DNA of 64,000 bases from Rachicladosporium sp. CCFEE 5018. Its lineage: Eukaryota; Ascomycota; Dothideomycetes; Cladosporiales; Cladosporiaceae. Made by a program: the position numbers and the translations under genes. Every line of letters begins with the position of its first letter. The stretch's first letter is position 1. Below are positions 29,235 through 40,506 of the stretch, piece by piece. Location of the stretch: NCBI GenBank assembly GCA_002077045.2, contig KZ111147.1, positions 478,666 to 542,665 of the forward strand. Reading direction: 5' to 3'. The notes under the pieces are model-generated. The model was given only the letters and a program-made list of their open reading frames with translations. It was not told where the DNA came from and searched no databases.

Positions 29235-30803
29235 ATGTTCAGTCATATCGAGACCATCGATCTCAGCAACGACGACGACATGAGTACGCCAGCTGTCAAG
29301 CACTTCGCTGGGAAGGGCATTGATGGTACGACTGCTGGCAAGGTCACGCTCACATCACGAGGCAGCAAGGACCGCAGTTCGCTCGCTGTACTCCGCGCTC
29401 GCTATGCAGCACCAAGTATGTTCACCAGCACGCTTTCCTTGAAAAAAGGCTACTGACTGTGACAGCACCCCTCACTCCAGTCATGAAGACTGTATCGACG
29501 AAGCGCAAGGCTCACGACGACGACAATGAAGCTTCCCGCAAGTCAGCCACCGTCGAGTCAGCCGGCGGATTCAAGCTTCCGACATCCATCGATCAAATCC
29601 GCAAGATCTTCCCCGACAGCAACTTGAGTCTCTCCAAGAAGTCGACCAGCAAGCATACGGTGCAGCACACGAAGTCAGCATTGCCGAAGAAGCTCAATGC
29701 TGCCCGCGGAGAGACTGTACCAGCTAAGCTCCTATTGATCATGACTTGAACATGGCAGACTAATCTGTATCAGCATCGCAAGCTCACCCTCAACACCGAC
29801 TCTCGCATCAAATCTCAGCTCACATCCCCACCTTCCTCCGCAATCAAGACCACAGCAGTCGAGTCCCCGCTCTTCTGCACGCCTCCCCCACCAAGCAACC
29901 CGCTACGACCAAGCAGCCCTCCACCCTCCAGCAGTGCGCAGCGTGACTATGAGCAGGCTCAAGCCGAGCTGCAGAATGCGCCCAAGAAGGCGCCTCGCAA
30001 GTACAAGCGCTCTTCCTTCGTATCGTCGCGCCCGCGATGACACGGATGACGAGGAGGACCTTCTCGAGGCCAAGACCGAGGATCAGGATGGCAGTGCCGG
30101 CAATTAGCAGAGCGCTGCGACCCTGGCTAGCTCAGATCTCTGGTCGACTAGCAGTACTGGCATCTACGGAATCCTCGGCCCCAAGAGGGACTCCCAGGAG
30201 ACCCCTCCGGCTCCGACCAAGAAGTCCAGCAAGGCGTCGAACCAGGACTTCGGCCCTCCGCTCCCGGCTCCAGTCTCCCAGTATTCAGCCATCCAGGCTC
30301 TACTCTCCCAAGCCACCCAGCAGACACAGCAACGCACAGCACAGCAGGCGCAGACAGAGCACACAGCGCAGCTTCAGCAGATCGTCCAAGACCTGCTCGC
30401 AAATCTAACTCATATCAGCCAAGTCCCCACCATCATCGCTGCCCAGCAGCAAGTCTTTAACCACCAACTCGCCGCTAAACAGCAAGTCTTCGACCACAAG
30501 TACCGCGACATGGGATCCTTCAACGCTGAGCTGCATCGCCGCCTCCTTGAGGTCGAGCGCGACGACAATCGCTTCAACAATGGCACATTCCCGAATACTC
30601 AGTTTGAGAGTCGTGTCGCTACTGTAGAGAGGGAGCAGGTGGACGTCAAAAAGCAATTCGACGAGCAGTGTCGCAGGTTTGTTGGGGGAACGAATGGAGG
30701 GTTTATGGAGAGGGACGTTAAGGTTGCAAACCTTGAGAAGGAGTTGGATAGGGTGATTGGGGAGTTCGAGGAGTTGAAGAGGATGAGAAAGAAGGAGGAG
30801 TGA
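29235..30803 (+). CDS. Coiled-coil, Gln-rich protein of unknown function
   Basis: Proposed exons 29235-29415, 29466-29716, 29774-30019 and 30108-30803 (introns 50, 57 and 88 bp); 457 residues. The N-terminus contains IDLSNDDD, an acidic Ile/Asp/Leu motif resembling a SUMO-interacting motif. The middle is basic, Ser/Pro-rich and likely disordered, and the C-terminal ~200 residues alternate Gln-rich segments (QATQQTQQRTAQQAQ) with a long heptad-like helix (LHRRLLEVERDD, VEREQVDVKKQFDEQCRR, LEKELDRVIGEFEELKRM). Intron 3 is uncertain: without it a frameshift and a TAG at 30105-30107 interrupt the frame, and its interior reads DDTDDEEDLLEAKTEDQDG in one frame. Nuclear location is plausible. Confidence 0.65.
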
Positions 30804-31509
30804 AGAGGCGTTGAGTGAGGTGAGTTTGACTGAATTTATCACGAAACTGTGCTCCCGCTGACACAGTACAGCGACAAACCACACACACGAGCAGCATCAT
30901 ATGAGCATAAGCGGCACGAGAAAACCGGAGAGAGCAGGAAGGGAATATCGCAAGGCTGCTCTCCCCCGGGCATTGATACCCCAGACGGGTACTGTGGCTT
31001 AGCATAGAGTAGCATGGGAAAGGCACCAATTGTTATGTGAACGTGACGTAGCAGGACAACTTTCCATGGTAAACCGTAAATACTCGATTCCGAGGCTATG
31101 TCTCCCGGGTTCCATCAACTTTCCTTTGCTGCCATGCACCGCGCCGATAGCGCTAACTTAGCGGCAACATTTCAACAAGAAGCCTTCTCTTCACGCGAGC
31201 GGTAAATGGTGTGTATTGTATTCTTCTCCGCGACAACGCACCGCGCAACTTCGATGTCGTGGCTGAACGTCTAGCAGCACGAGCAAGGCGATGTTGCTGC
31301 TGAGAGGTTTCGTGGTTCACATGCACTTCTTTGTGCATTGCATGACTCTCGACAACGCTCTTGGCACAGCATCGCTATGTCAAGCTGGTGTGCGTTACCA
31401 GAGGGCTAGGCAATGTGATTTGTGAGAGCGTCGCATGCTTCCAAGATCTCAGCCCCTCGCACTTGCCGATCTCGTTTCGTTGACCTCCAAGACACTGAAC
31501 TTTGCTGCT
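30804..31509. other. 3' intergenic between converging genes
   Basis: About 700 bp between the coiled-coil gene and SEC72. No gene seen. Confidence 0.5.
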
Positions 31510-32208
31510 TCACGACCTCCCCTTCCGCCCCTCAATCTCCTTCGCCAACCCCTCCAACTCAGCCAAATTCGCCCTCTCCGGCCCAGCCTTCTCGAACTCC
31601 AGTCCCTGCCTCACCCACTCTGCAGCCTCCTCCCACCTGCCCATCTCCTTCAGACAGACACCCCTCCGAAACCAACCCTTCACATTCCCCACCCGCTTCA
31701 TCTCCACGCTCACCTCGGCGTCCACGCTCGCTTCCGGCCAGAGCTGTTGTGCCATAGCCGCCTGTGCTCGATTGCCGTACAGCGCTGACAGCTCCTCTCG
31801 CACCAATCCAGAGGCTTCCCAAGCCGGTCGATCGGACGCCATGCGAATGGCTAGTGTGTAGAGCTGGCTGGCTTCGGGGTATGAGCCTTTCTTGTACGAT
31901 GCGTTTCCAGATTCGCGAAGCTTGGTGATCTGGACTGAGCGTTTGGGGTTCACTGGCATGGGCGGAGGAGGCACTTGAGGCGAGGTGTCGAGCGAGATGA
32001 AGAGGCGGTGCAATTTGTTTAGGTCTGTGAGGGAGGCTTCGAGGGAGGGGTCGGTGGAGGTGAGGGCTTTTGTCGCGGGGTCGAGGGTGAGGGGAAGGTG
32101 GGTGTAGGTTGATGGAGCTTCCATGGTGGCTGGTATGTTGGGCTTGAAGTCCACTGTAGTGTCTTGCGTGGTCGTGAGTCCAATGTTGATTGTGGTAGTC
32201 ACTGCCAT
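31510..32208 (-). CDS. SEC72: SEC72-like ER translocation subunit (TPR protein)
   Basis: 232 residues from ATG 32208, one exon. The N-terminal half has the fungal Sec72 pattern (YTHLPLTLDPATKALTS). The C-terminal half contains TPR repeats: KLRESGNASYKKGSYPEASQ, LSALYGNRAQAAMAQQ and GWFRRGVCLKEMGRWEEAA. Sec72 is a peripheral subunit of the Sec62/63 complex in post-translational translocation, docking Hsp70 through its TPRs. The frame is open further upstream to 32292 but those codons are Arg/His-rich and poorly started. A generic TPR cochaperone is the alternative. Confidence 0.8.
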   Translation of the reverse strand: MAVTTTINIGLTTTQDTTVDFKPNIPATMEAPSTYTHLPLTLDPATKALTSTDPSLEASLTDLNKLHRLFISLDTSPQVPPPPMPVNPKRSVQITKLRESGNASYKKGSYPEASQLYTLAIRMASDRPAWEASGLVREELSALYGNRAQAAMAQQLWPEASVDAEVSVEMKRVGNVKGWFRRGVCLKEMGRWEEAAEWVRQGLEFEKAGPERANLAELEGLAKEIEGRKGRS

Positions 32209-33476
32209 GTCGAGATGTGACGATCTGGCATGTGCTCCGGCTTCACATTTCCCCGTCGCCGCGATCTGCACCATACGGCTCGGCGCGTTCATGCATCACG
32301 AAGCCAAAAGCGCCACCATTCCTGCACCTCATCTCCCTTCTTTCTATGGGTGCATGTCCATTGCCTTCCCGAAGCCTCGGGGCATTCGTATGCCCAAAAC
32401 TTCGCGTAGGCTCTTCGTTGCTGACGATCACATTGCCACGCAACGGATACGGTCTCATCACCTGCCTTCAGCCGCGAAAGGCTCTGCATCGCGGCATATC
32501 GATCAAGACCCACTCATCTCGTCCGCTGGGCGACGTCGACTCACTTGGGCGGCTTGGCTGGCGATCTTCCCAAATCTAGCGTTCATCGGCGCAACACTTG
32601 CAGTATGCTCCAGGGACGCAACTCCGTTCGTTGGAAGTGCTTGCTTCGATTGACCTTTGCCGACGAAGCGTGTCGGTACTGGCAATGCTGCACAGTCAAG
32701 GGAAGCTTTATGATCGAGTCTAGATACACAGACGCAGCCCCGTTGTCTTGAAGCGGTGTGAACGCTCATGAGTTCGACTTGATTGCACTTCAGTCAATGA
32801 CAACTAAGCAGGAGCTGACATCACCAAATGCGTAGCGTTGCGACTCGTTTCGGCATTCCACTCGCTAAAATATCGGTACTACAATAGCGCAGACATCACG
32901 ATGACATCGTGGCTCAGCATCCTGCCAAGGTCTATCACGTTGACTGGGCATCGAACTCTTAACTCCACTTCAGACATTGAAAGTGCTTGTCTTCGCCGCT
33001 TCATGGTGTTCAATGGTTGAGGGAACTTCCCAAGTACCGAGACGGCAATGCATCCGCTATTCATACTGCGTTTGAAACAGCTTGGCAAATCTTGGGGCGC
33101 TCGTCACTGTCATCAGCCACGGTAGCTATGACCAGATGGTTTCCGGCGGTGCTGCGATGGTCCCGAGGAGGTTACGCTGGCTGTTACTTCCAGGCCTATG
33201 ATGGGCTAATCACTTTGATCGCTCGACCTTACATTTATCCGGAGCAGACTCCATCGAGGGCGCAGTCCTCTCACAACTCACCACGATGTGCGTAAGCGTG
33301 TGTACGATACGCTGGGCATACCGTCTTGCTGGGCGCTTGTCGATGAGAGACGTGAAGGTGGTATATCTTTGCTCTGCTGCACTCATACTCGCCCATACTT
33401 CCATCACCAATCCACTGCGCTACTCCATAACATCAGCCCTCCGTACAAGCAACTTTCAATCTGTCCACTTGCGATC
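32209..33476. other. Divergent intergenic region, no supported gene
   Basis: About 1.27 kb between SEC72 and the CFEM-like gene. Several short frames overlap on both strands but none has splice support or recognisable motifs. Confidence 0.5.
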
Positions 33477-34201
33477 ATGCTCACACTCACCCGTATCAGC
33501 GTCCTCGCTCTCGCCACCATCTCCGCAGTCCTCGCACAAGATGTCGAGACAGACGATATCCCCCAGCGCTGCCTGAGCGTCTGCGCAAACGTCGTGAGCC
33601 TCTCGCAAGGCTGTGACACGACCGACAACGACGATACAGCACGTCTGAACTGCATCTGCACGAATCCGACCGCCAGCACCGAGATCCCGCTTTGCAATGC
33701 TTGCTTGACCGAGGTGGAGAACGACCCGGACAGTATGTACACCCATGTCATTTTACAAAGGACGGTGTGGGCCTGACTTCTCGTGCAGATAATGTAGCAG
33801 ACATCGCCCGCTCCTGCAGCTTCGCCAGCACGACCTTCGCCGCATCTCTCACTTCCGCCACTTCCGGCGCCACATCCAGCCAGGCGACCAACACCGCATC
33901 TCTGACCGCGTTCATTTCCTCCGCCGCGTCATCAGCTGCTAGCGCCGCACAGTCCACCTTGAGCAGTGTTGCCAGCTCTGCTTCGTCCGCCGCTTCCAGC
34001 GCCGTCATCTCGGCTTCTGATACTGCGAGCTCGGCTACTGCAGGCACACTCTCAAGCGTCACCAATGGAGCTGGCAGTGCAGTCTCGAGCGCTACGCAAG
34101 CTGTGGCTTCGCAGACTGGCAATGCGGGTGCTGTTGTGACTGCGATGCCGATGCTTGGCGCGGGCGCTGGAATTGTGGTGGCTATTTTGGGGATGATGTA
34201 G
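33477..34201 (+). CDS. Secreted CFEM-like, Ser/Ala-rich GPI-type wall protein
   Basis: Two exons, 33477-33732 and 33789-34201 (56-bp intron, GTATGT..GTGCAG), 222 residues. A signal peptide (LTRISVLALATISAVLA) precedes a domain with eight cysteines at about residues 31-94 (CLSVC, GC, CIC, CNAC and SC), spaced similarly to small CFEM-like domains. About 100 residues of Ser/Ala/Thr follow, expected to be O-glycosylated. The protein ends in a hydrophobic run (LGAGAGIVVAILGMM) preceded by small residues, a GPI-anchor signal. Such proteins sit in the plasma membrane or wall and some bind heme. The aspartate that binds heme in CFEM is not certain here. Confidence 0.75.
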
Positions 34202-35116
34202 AGGATCGAGAGGAAGTGGAAAGAGAGATATGGCGGAACGAGAGCGTTCCACAAGGGCACATCATGTCCTCCTCGAACGACTGGTGACTTAGTCAAATTA
34301 GATCGACCCAATGCAAGCGGAAGGTCATCCTGCGTCGTGCCTTCCTCACGTTTGCTCGCTTGACGTGATTGCCCTGCCTTGAGAAAGGCCAAGACTTGTG
34401 TCACTGGAGCTTTTTCTCCGAGACACACAAAACCCCATCCTACACCCATTGTTATCATATACAATGCTTATAGGGCTGTTAGCACGTGTTCACTATTCAG
34501 CGACACAAGTGACGCATTTCTCGGCGCCGAGTGACGGAAGTAGCGGTTTGCAATGAAGAGAGAGCGCCGTAAATGACGGTTCAGAGTGATGGCAGCGCCG
34601 CAAGTGACGGTTAGGAGTGACGAATATCTCGGCACGTGCTATCACCGACGGCGGGACAGGTAGTAGGGCGGAACGCCCGCCGCTAGGGGGTAGGGGGTAG
34701 CGGTATACACTACAAATATGTTGTCTACTCAACTTCCATCAACAATCTTCTATTACTGGATCCGCAAACATACTTCAACAATTTGTGGTCTACGATAAGG
34801 TAAGGCATCGGATGCACAGACCGGCTTCTTTGCTTAGCGCCTTCTAGCGTGCCGATCTTTCGGGATCACCCTCTGAAACCGACCACAGACGCCGCCCTTG
34901 AAACACCCCCTCGACCCCATCAGCCCCAATTTCCACCGCGCCACCCTGTCCTCCCTGTCCACCACCACCGCAACAGCCCCTGCATACCCTTGTCATTCGC
35001 ATAGCACATCCATACACTATTCGCATACACCGCGCTTGCAGGACCATACAGCGTTGACCATTGGCGAGCGCGACTAACACAAGGGCTGAAGGGACAATAA
35101 CCCACAACAGTCCACA
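34202..35116. other. Intergenic upstream of CLA4
   Basis: About 915 bp. It contains the dense motif cluster at 34483-34700 described separately; the rest shows no gene. Confidence 0.5.
34483..34695. promoter_or_regulatory. Cluster of TGACG sites, CACGTG boxes and inverted repeats
   Basis: Five TGACG half-sites of the ATF/CREB type, all on the plus strand, start at 34510, 34532, 34574, 34605 and 34618. GCGCCG stands just upstream of three of them (GCGCCG-N2/4-TGACGG). AGTGACGNATNTCTCGGC occurs twice. CACGTG boxes at 34483-34488 and 34633-34638 flank the set. CTCGGCGCCGAG is a 12-nt palindrome, and GGGCG-GAA-CGCCC an inverted repeat. TAGGGGG occurs twice in tandem just after. It lies about 420-630 bp upstream of CLA4 and 280 bp downstream of the CFEM-like gene. 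Confidence 0.5.
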
Positions 35117-37766
35117 ATGGCGGGTGCACGCCAACCGAATGCGTATGTGGATGTCGCAAGGATAGGCGCGTACTGACACACTTTGCTGACTGCGACGGTA
35201 GTATGTACCGACCCGACCAATTCCTCAACACGCGCGAAGCCCCGCGACCGCCCACCGATCGCAAGAACACCGCCTCTGCCGCCACACCGCAAGTTTACAT
35301 GACGCCCGGCAATCCGAATCTCGCCAGCTACAACGGTAGCTCTCCATCGTTGGGCCGCGCAGACACAATGTCCGGCAGCAGCGACAACCCCATCATCAAG
35401 GATGGCTTTGCAAAGGTCAAGGAGGAGGCTGCGTCCTTTATGAAGCAGTTCTGGAGCGAGAAATTCCTGATCCTGCGGGAGAAGCAGTTGGATTTCTACA
35501 AATCGAACACGACTACGAAAGTCAACATGACCATTTACTTGCGCGATGTCATCAACGTCACGCGCTCGGACAATTACCCATACAGCGTGGAGTTGACGAA
35601 AGAGGGCAACAAAGTGTGGATTCTCAAGTTCGAAACCGACAACGACGTCTACGGCTGGATCGACGGCATCTACGACCGCTGTCCTAGCATGGGCGGGGTA
35701 TCGCACCCAACCGGCTTTTCGCATCGTGTACACGTCGGCTTCGACCCCGTGACAGGAGGCTTCGTCGGATTGCCAGTGGAATGGGAGAGGTTGCTGAAAG
35801 GCTCCGCACTGACTAAGGATGACATGGCTAAGAACCCTCAGGCCGTGATGGAAGTATTGAAGTTCTACAGCGATAAGCTCGCACCGAGAGCGCAGGACCC
35901 GCAGACATATAGCTCGCTTACGCCGACACCACCGGTGGATGCTGGGAGGGAGAAACAACTGGGGTATTCGAATGGGGTTGCACCGCCGAGACCACAGCCT
36001 CCCGGAGTATCGAGGCAGGAGAGCTATCAGAATGGGAGGTCTCCGGTGGGTGCGCCGTTACAGCGCGAGGTCTCGAATGAGCGGTTTGGTGCGCCTAAGA
36101 GGGCAGACACAGCTCCTCAATACGGCCAGGAAGCGCAGAGATCGGATCAGGATCGTAGGCGGAAGGAGGATGACCAGAGGAGACGTGCAGATTCTGAGCG
36201 GAGGAGGGCAGATGATGAGCAACGACGAGTACGACAGCAGCAAGACGATCGCGACTACAATGATTCGATACCGAAGACCCGCACACCGCTTGCTAAGCAA
36301 GAAGTCGGCGGGTATGGTGGAGATGCGAGAGATGCCAGCCCGAGCGCGTCGAACGGCCGCTACAACGCAAGCAGACCGGCACCTCCTGCTCCGACTAGCA
36401 GTAAGAATGGCCAGCCGGGAAGCAGTCTGCCGATTCGTAACCTGCAAGCACAACGACCAGCACCATCACCACCAGCGCAACAGAATGGCAAGGTCTCGCC
36501 TCAAAAGCAACCCTCGCAGAACGGCTCAGCGCCATATTCCGGGAAGTCCTCTGCCACAAACGGACAGTCAGCTGCGCAACCACTCACACGCAAACCATCT
36601 GGAGCAGGCACACACCAGAAGCAGCCTTCGAATGCAGGTCAAGTCAAGCCACTCAATGTTGCAACAAAGCAGCCAACTGGAACGCCCAAGGACCACCACA
36701 AGCAAGCCGAAGCTGCACTAACGAAGCCTGAACCGAAGGAGAAGTCGAAAGATGTCCGCATGTCTGCCATGTCCGACGCGCAAGTCATGGAGCGCTTACG
36801 GTCAGTCGTCAGCCTGTCGAATCCTCTAGAAAGCTACAACAAGCAGAAGAAGATCGGCCAAGGCGCATCAGGCTCCGTGTATGTCGCGCGTATTCGCGAG
36901 CACGCGCCAAGTCAGATTGCACAGAACATTGTCCGAGCGAATGGACCTAGAGCGCAGGTGGCGATCAAGCAGATGGATCTCCGCAGCCAGCCGAGGAAGG
37001 AGCTGATCGTGAACGAGATCATCGTCATGAAGGAAAGCCGGCACGACAACATTGTCAACTTCCTGGATGCCTTTTTGCAAGAGGAGACATATGAGCTCTG
37101 GGTTGTGATGGAATTCATGGAAGGTGGCGCACTGACAGACGTGATTGACAACAATACCACCATTAGTGAGGATCAGATCGCCACGATCTGCTTCGAGGTG
37201 AGCACTACTTTCCCCCTTACTATCGACTTGACAGGTACTAACAAGCTTCACAGACCTGCAAGGGCCTCATCCACCTGCACTCCCAAAACATCATCCACCG
37301 CGACATCAAATCCGACAACGTCCTCCTCTCCTCCCGCGGCAACGTGAAAATAACAGATTTCGGCTTCTGCGCCAAGCTAACAGAACAACGCTCCAAACGC
37401 GCCACCATGGTCGGCACCCCCTACTGGATGGCCCCTGAAGTCGTGAAGCAAAAGGAATACGGCTCCAAAGTCGACATCTGGAGTCTCGGAATCATGGCGA
37501 TCGAGATGATCGAGTCTGAGCCGCCATACCTGAATGAGGAGCCACTGAAAGCACTATATCTAATCGCCACGAATGGCACGCCGAGACTCAAGAAGCCTGA
37601 ACGACTGAGCAAGGAGCTGAAGGCTTTCTTGAGTGTGTGTTTGTGCGTGGATGTCAAGTCTCGGGCTACTGCTGAGGAGCTGGGGCGGCATGAATTCTTG
37701 CAGCATGGGTGTAGTCTGGCGAGTTTGAGTGAGCTGTTGAGGTTTAGGAAGAGTGCGGCGCATTAG
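35117..37766 (+). CDS. CLA4: PAK-family kinase CLA4 (PH + CRIB + kinase)
   Basis: Three exons, 35117-35142, 35202-37197 and 37254-37766, 844 residues. The 26-nt first exon encodes MAGARQPNA. A PH domain spans about residues 86-170 (FWSEKFLILREKQLDFYK). The CRIB motif (ISxP-like VSHPTGFSHRVHVGFD) is near 174-190 and binds GTP-Cdc42/Rac. A long Gln/Arg/Pro-rich linker follows. The kinase domain starts near 556 (IGQGASGSVY) with VAIKQMDL, HRDIKSDN, DFGFCAKL and GTPYWMAPEV all intact. The PH domain distinguishes Cla4 from Ste20. Cla4 acts in polarity, septation and hyphal growth at the plasma membrane. The upstream TGACG cluster may regulate it. Confidence 0.95.
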
Positions 37767-38483
37767 GGGTGGAGGCTGATGTTCTGGGTTGGAGGACGGA
37801 GGGAGGGCAGGAGGGGTATGGGAGGGATGCGGGGATGAGGGGCTGATGGGAGACGGTGATGATGTTAACGGCAAACGACGGCGGGTGGACATTCTCGCAA
37901 TATGGTGGCGCAGGCTACACGCGCTTGGCTGAGTTGGGACAACAGGGCAATGGAAAGAGCCAACGGGGACTACGAATATTGCTACGGCAGTAGAGCGGTG
38001 GGTGGCGGCTCTTACGGAATTTTCATGGCGTAGCGATGGGTGACTGCGGGACTATCACTAGACATGGCGTGGATGCGTAGTCACCACAGCGGGCGATGCT
38101 GGTATACGAGTGAGCGGAATGAAAGTTATGTCCTCCTTCCTGAGCGTTCATGCTTCGCTCGATATTCGCTGCAACCCGTGAAAGAGCTTTGGGCCTCTTC
38201 ATTGACAACGCATGTAATCCTTGATCCAAGCGTCCAGACCCAAATCGAGCTGCTCATCTGGTCATGGTGAGCACCCACACGTGGATCTCAGGGACGACAA
38301 CTGCGCAAATCTCGCGATGGTGTTGGTGTCGTTAAGGATACAGTGTAAAGCACCTCCAGATCCCACAATACCATCGTACACGCTCTGCCCATCGCATATA
38401 CTGCCCAACCAGTGCACCCCCGGTGCCCATTCCTAACGCCGCCAAATGCTCATCCCAATTCCCCCACCCAACCCACTCAATCA
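37767..38483. other. 3' intergenic between converging CLA4 and RSM27
   Basis: About 715 bp, no gene seen. Confidence 0.5.
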
Positions 38484-38867
38484 TCACCTCCTCTTCTTCC
38501 CCTGAAACTTCTTACTCTCCGCCGCCGTCCGCTTCTTCTTCGGCGCGCCCTTGCCTCGACTCTTCGTGATCATCACGCCCTCCAATCGGTCCTCCTCGAA
38601 TTCATCATACGTCTCAAAGCCGGGGTAGAGTTTCCGTAAGTCTGAGAATGTCGCTGTGCGGCGGGGGTAGTAGGCTGCTAGAGCTGGGCCGCGTAGGCGC
38701 TGGCGAAGGATTTTGTTGCCGAGACGGGCGCCGGTAGGGTTGAATGTTGTTTGGAAGATGGAGGCGCGGAGCTGGGACGGGATTAGTAGGGTGAATGGGA
38801 CAGGGGCGGGAGGGGAGAGTGGGTGTACTTTGAGGAGGTCGAGGATGCGGGAGGCGGGGACCGCCAT
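38484..38867 (-). CDS. RSM27: Mitochondrial small ribosomal subunit protein mS33
   Basis: 127 residues from ATG 38867. SRILDLLKVHP at the start, then FNPTGARLGNKILRQRLRGPALAAYYP and the RKLYPGFETYDEFEEDRLEG segment match the mS33/Rsm27 family, with a basic KKKRTAAESKKFQGKKRR tail. It is part of the mitochondrial 37S subunit. The frame is open upstream for 29 more codons without family resemblance, so the internal ATG is chosen. It is divergent from the RNase III gene (221 bp apart). Confidence 0.85.
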   Translation of the reverse strand: MAVPASRILDLLKVHPLSPPAPVPFTLLIPSQLRASIFQTTFNPTGARLGNKILRQRLRGPALAAYYPRRTATFSDLRKLYPGFETYDEFEEDRLEGVMITKSRGKGAPKKKRTAAESKKFQGKKRR

Positions 38868-39088
38868 GATTGGACTGCGAGGTGGTGGAGGGTCAATGCT
38901 ACAATGATGCCGTCTGGATGTAGGTTCGATATGCCAAGACTTGCAGTTCGGCAAGGAAGCGCTAGCTGCGGCCTAATATACAGAACATTTCATGTCGACT
39001 TCTTTTCTTCCTTCACACACACCAGCTCACCTTCTCGCTGCCCATCCCGCCGCAGCAGCGCTGAGGAGAGCTACACACATTTGCCGCC
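38868..39088. promoter_or_regulatory. Bidirectional promoter RSM27 / RNase III
   Basis: 221 bp between divergent start codons. Confidence 0.5.
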
Positions 39089-40264
39089 ATGTCGAAACGA
39101 TCATACGATGGATATCAAGGCTCCGGCTACAATAAGAAACCCAAGAATGGAGATTTCAACCATCATCGTCCACATGACAGAGCACCTGCTCAATACGACG
39201 ACCGTCAATCTCACGGCTCTCCCGGCAATCTCAAGGCCGATCTCGAACGCATGGCTGCCACGGACCGCAGAAACTACAAAGTCGACCACTCCGCAGCCCA
39301 GGCCCAGATCCCCCAGAACGCCACCCTCCAGGCCCCAGTTCATGCCTTTACCCCCTTCACCGTTCCCCCAACTCTCCCGCCTCTCCCAGAAATCCTCGAC
39401 CCAACTCTAGCAACCGCACCCTTCACCCACAAATCCCTCGCCAGCTACGACCGAGCCACCTCCACAAGCGACATAACCTACGAACGCCTCGAATTCCTCG
39501 GCGACGCCTACCTGGAAGTCATAGCCTCACGCATAATCTTCCATCACTTCCCAAAACTCACCGCAGGCTCGCAGTCCCAAGTCCGCGAAGTGCTCGTCAA
39601 AAATGAGACCCTGGCTGAGTATGCACGACTTTACGGGTTTGAGCTGAGGGTGAAGGTCGCCGATTTCGAGCAGATGGCTGCTGATAGTCAGGGGAAGGGG
39701 AACAAGGGTCTTAATAAGATTCTGGGCGATGTGTTTGAAGCTTACATCGCTGTTGTGATTCTTTCTGATCCTGAGAACGGCTTCGCAGTTGTCGAAAAGT
39801 GGTTGACAGCCCTCTGGGCGCCCAAACTCATCGAAGCGGCGAATAGCCACAAATACCGCTCCCCTGGTGCCAACCTTACACACGCCTCAGATTCAGATCC
39901 CAAGACAATCTACGACCCGACAGCCAAGGCCACACTACAAAAGCGCATCCAATCCGCAGACGCGAAGCTAATCTACGAGCCTTACAAAACCATGCAGGAG
40001 CTCAAAGGCGATCAACTCGGACAGAACCGCCATTTCATCGCAGTGTATCTGACGGGCTATGGCTTCGAGAGGAAGTGTTTGGGCAAGGGCGTGGGGAAGA
40101 ATAAAGTAGAGGCGGGGAATTGGGCGGCGACGGAAGCTATGTGGGGAGAGTGCAAGGGTGTTGTTGATGAGTGTGAGGCGAAGTTGGGGGTGGTTAAGGA
40201 GGCGAGACGGAGGGCGAAGGAGGAGGAGGAAGCGGCGAAGGGGATGAAGGAGGAGACGAAGTGA
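39089..40264 (+). CDS. RNase III (Rnt1/Pac1-like)
   Basis: 391 residues, one exon, ATG at 39089 in a GCCATG context. A disordered basic N-terminus precedes the RNase III domain, whose signature ERLEFLGDAYLE is at about residues 132-143; the second acidic cluster is GDVFEAYIA near 216. The C-terminal part (YEPYKTMQELKGD to KVEAGNWAATEAM) is a dsRNA-binding domain. The protein ends in an acidic/basic helix (EARRRAKEEEEAAKG). Budding yeast Rnt1 and fission yeast Pac1 process pre-rRNA, snRNA and snoRNA precursors in the nucleus. It has a single catalytic domain, so it is not a Dicer. Confidence 0.92.
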   Translation: MSKRSYDGYQGSGYNKKPKNGDFNHHRPHDRAPAQYDDRQSHGSPGNLKADLERMAATDRRNYKVDHSAAQAQIPQNATLQAPVHAFTPFTVPPTLPPLPEILDPTLATAPFTHKSLASYDRATSTSDITYERLEFLGDAYLEVIASRIIFHHFPKLTAGSQSQVREVLVKNETLAEYARLYGFELRVKVADFEQMAADSQGKGNKGLNKILGDVFEAYIAVVILSDPENGFAVVEKWLTALWAPKLIEAANSHKYRSPGANLTHASDSDPKTIYDPTAKATLQKRIQSADAKLIYEPYKTMQELKGDQLGQNRHFIAVYLTGYGFERKCLGKGVGKNKVEAGNWAATEAMWGECKGVVDECEAKLGVVKEARRRAKEEEEAAKGMKEETK

Positions 40265-40506
40265 GGTCGAGGATTTGCCTGACTGCTACTGCTGCGCTCG
40301 AGCGTAAGCGCGGAGTCTGATTGGCTGAGGAAGCTAGCGGAGCGTAGCTGAGTGGTAGCCACCAGGTGGGACTGGCAGTGAACGTTCCCGATCGAAGTGC
40401 TTTGATTTACGCTAGTAGTACGCTCAGTCTATGCTCATCCCAATCCCAAACGCCACGCTAAATCTGCTAATCATTCTCCTCGATACCAAACGCTTCCTGC
40501 AACCGT
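40265..40506. other. 3' intergenic between converging genes
   Basis: About 240 bp between the RNase III stop and the transporter stop. Confidence 0.5.

Noticed and set aside
30037..30408. Arg/Pro/Ser-rich frame of 123 codons
   Set aside because: It lies in the wrong frame over the coiled-coil gene exon 4; its composition is what a shifted Gln/Pro-rich exon gives.
33748..34464. Minus-strand frame of 238 codons over the CFEM-like gene
   Set aside because: It is the complement of the Ser/Ala-rich repeat region; the plus-strand product has a signal peptide, eight cysteines and a GPI signal.
34681..34700. TAGGGGGTAGGGGGTAG as telomere-like repeat
   Set aside because: Only two units of a non-canonical repeat in the middle of a gene-dense region; fungal telomere repeats are TTAGGG arrays at chromosome ends.
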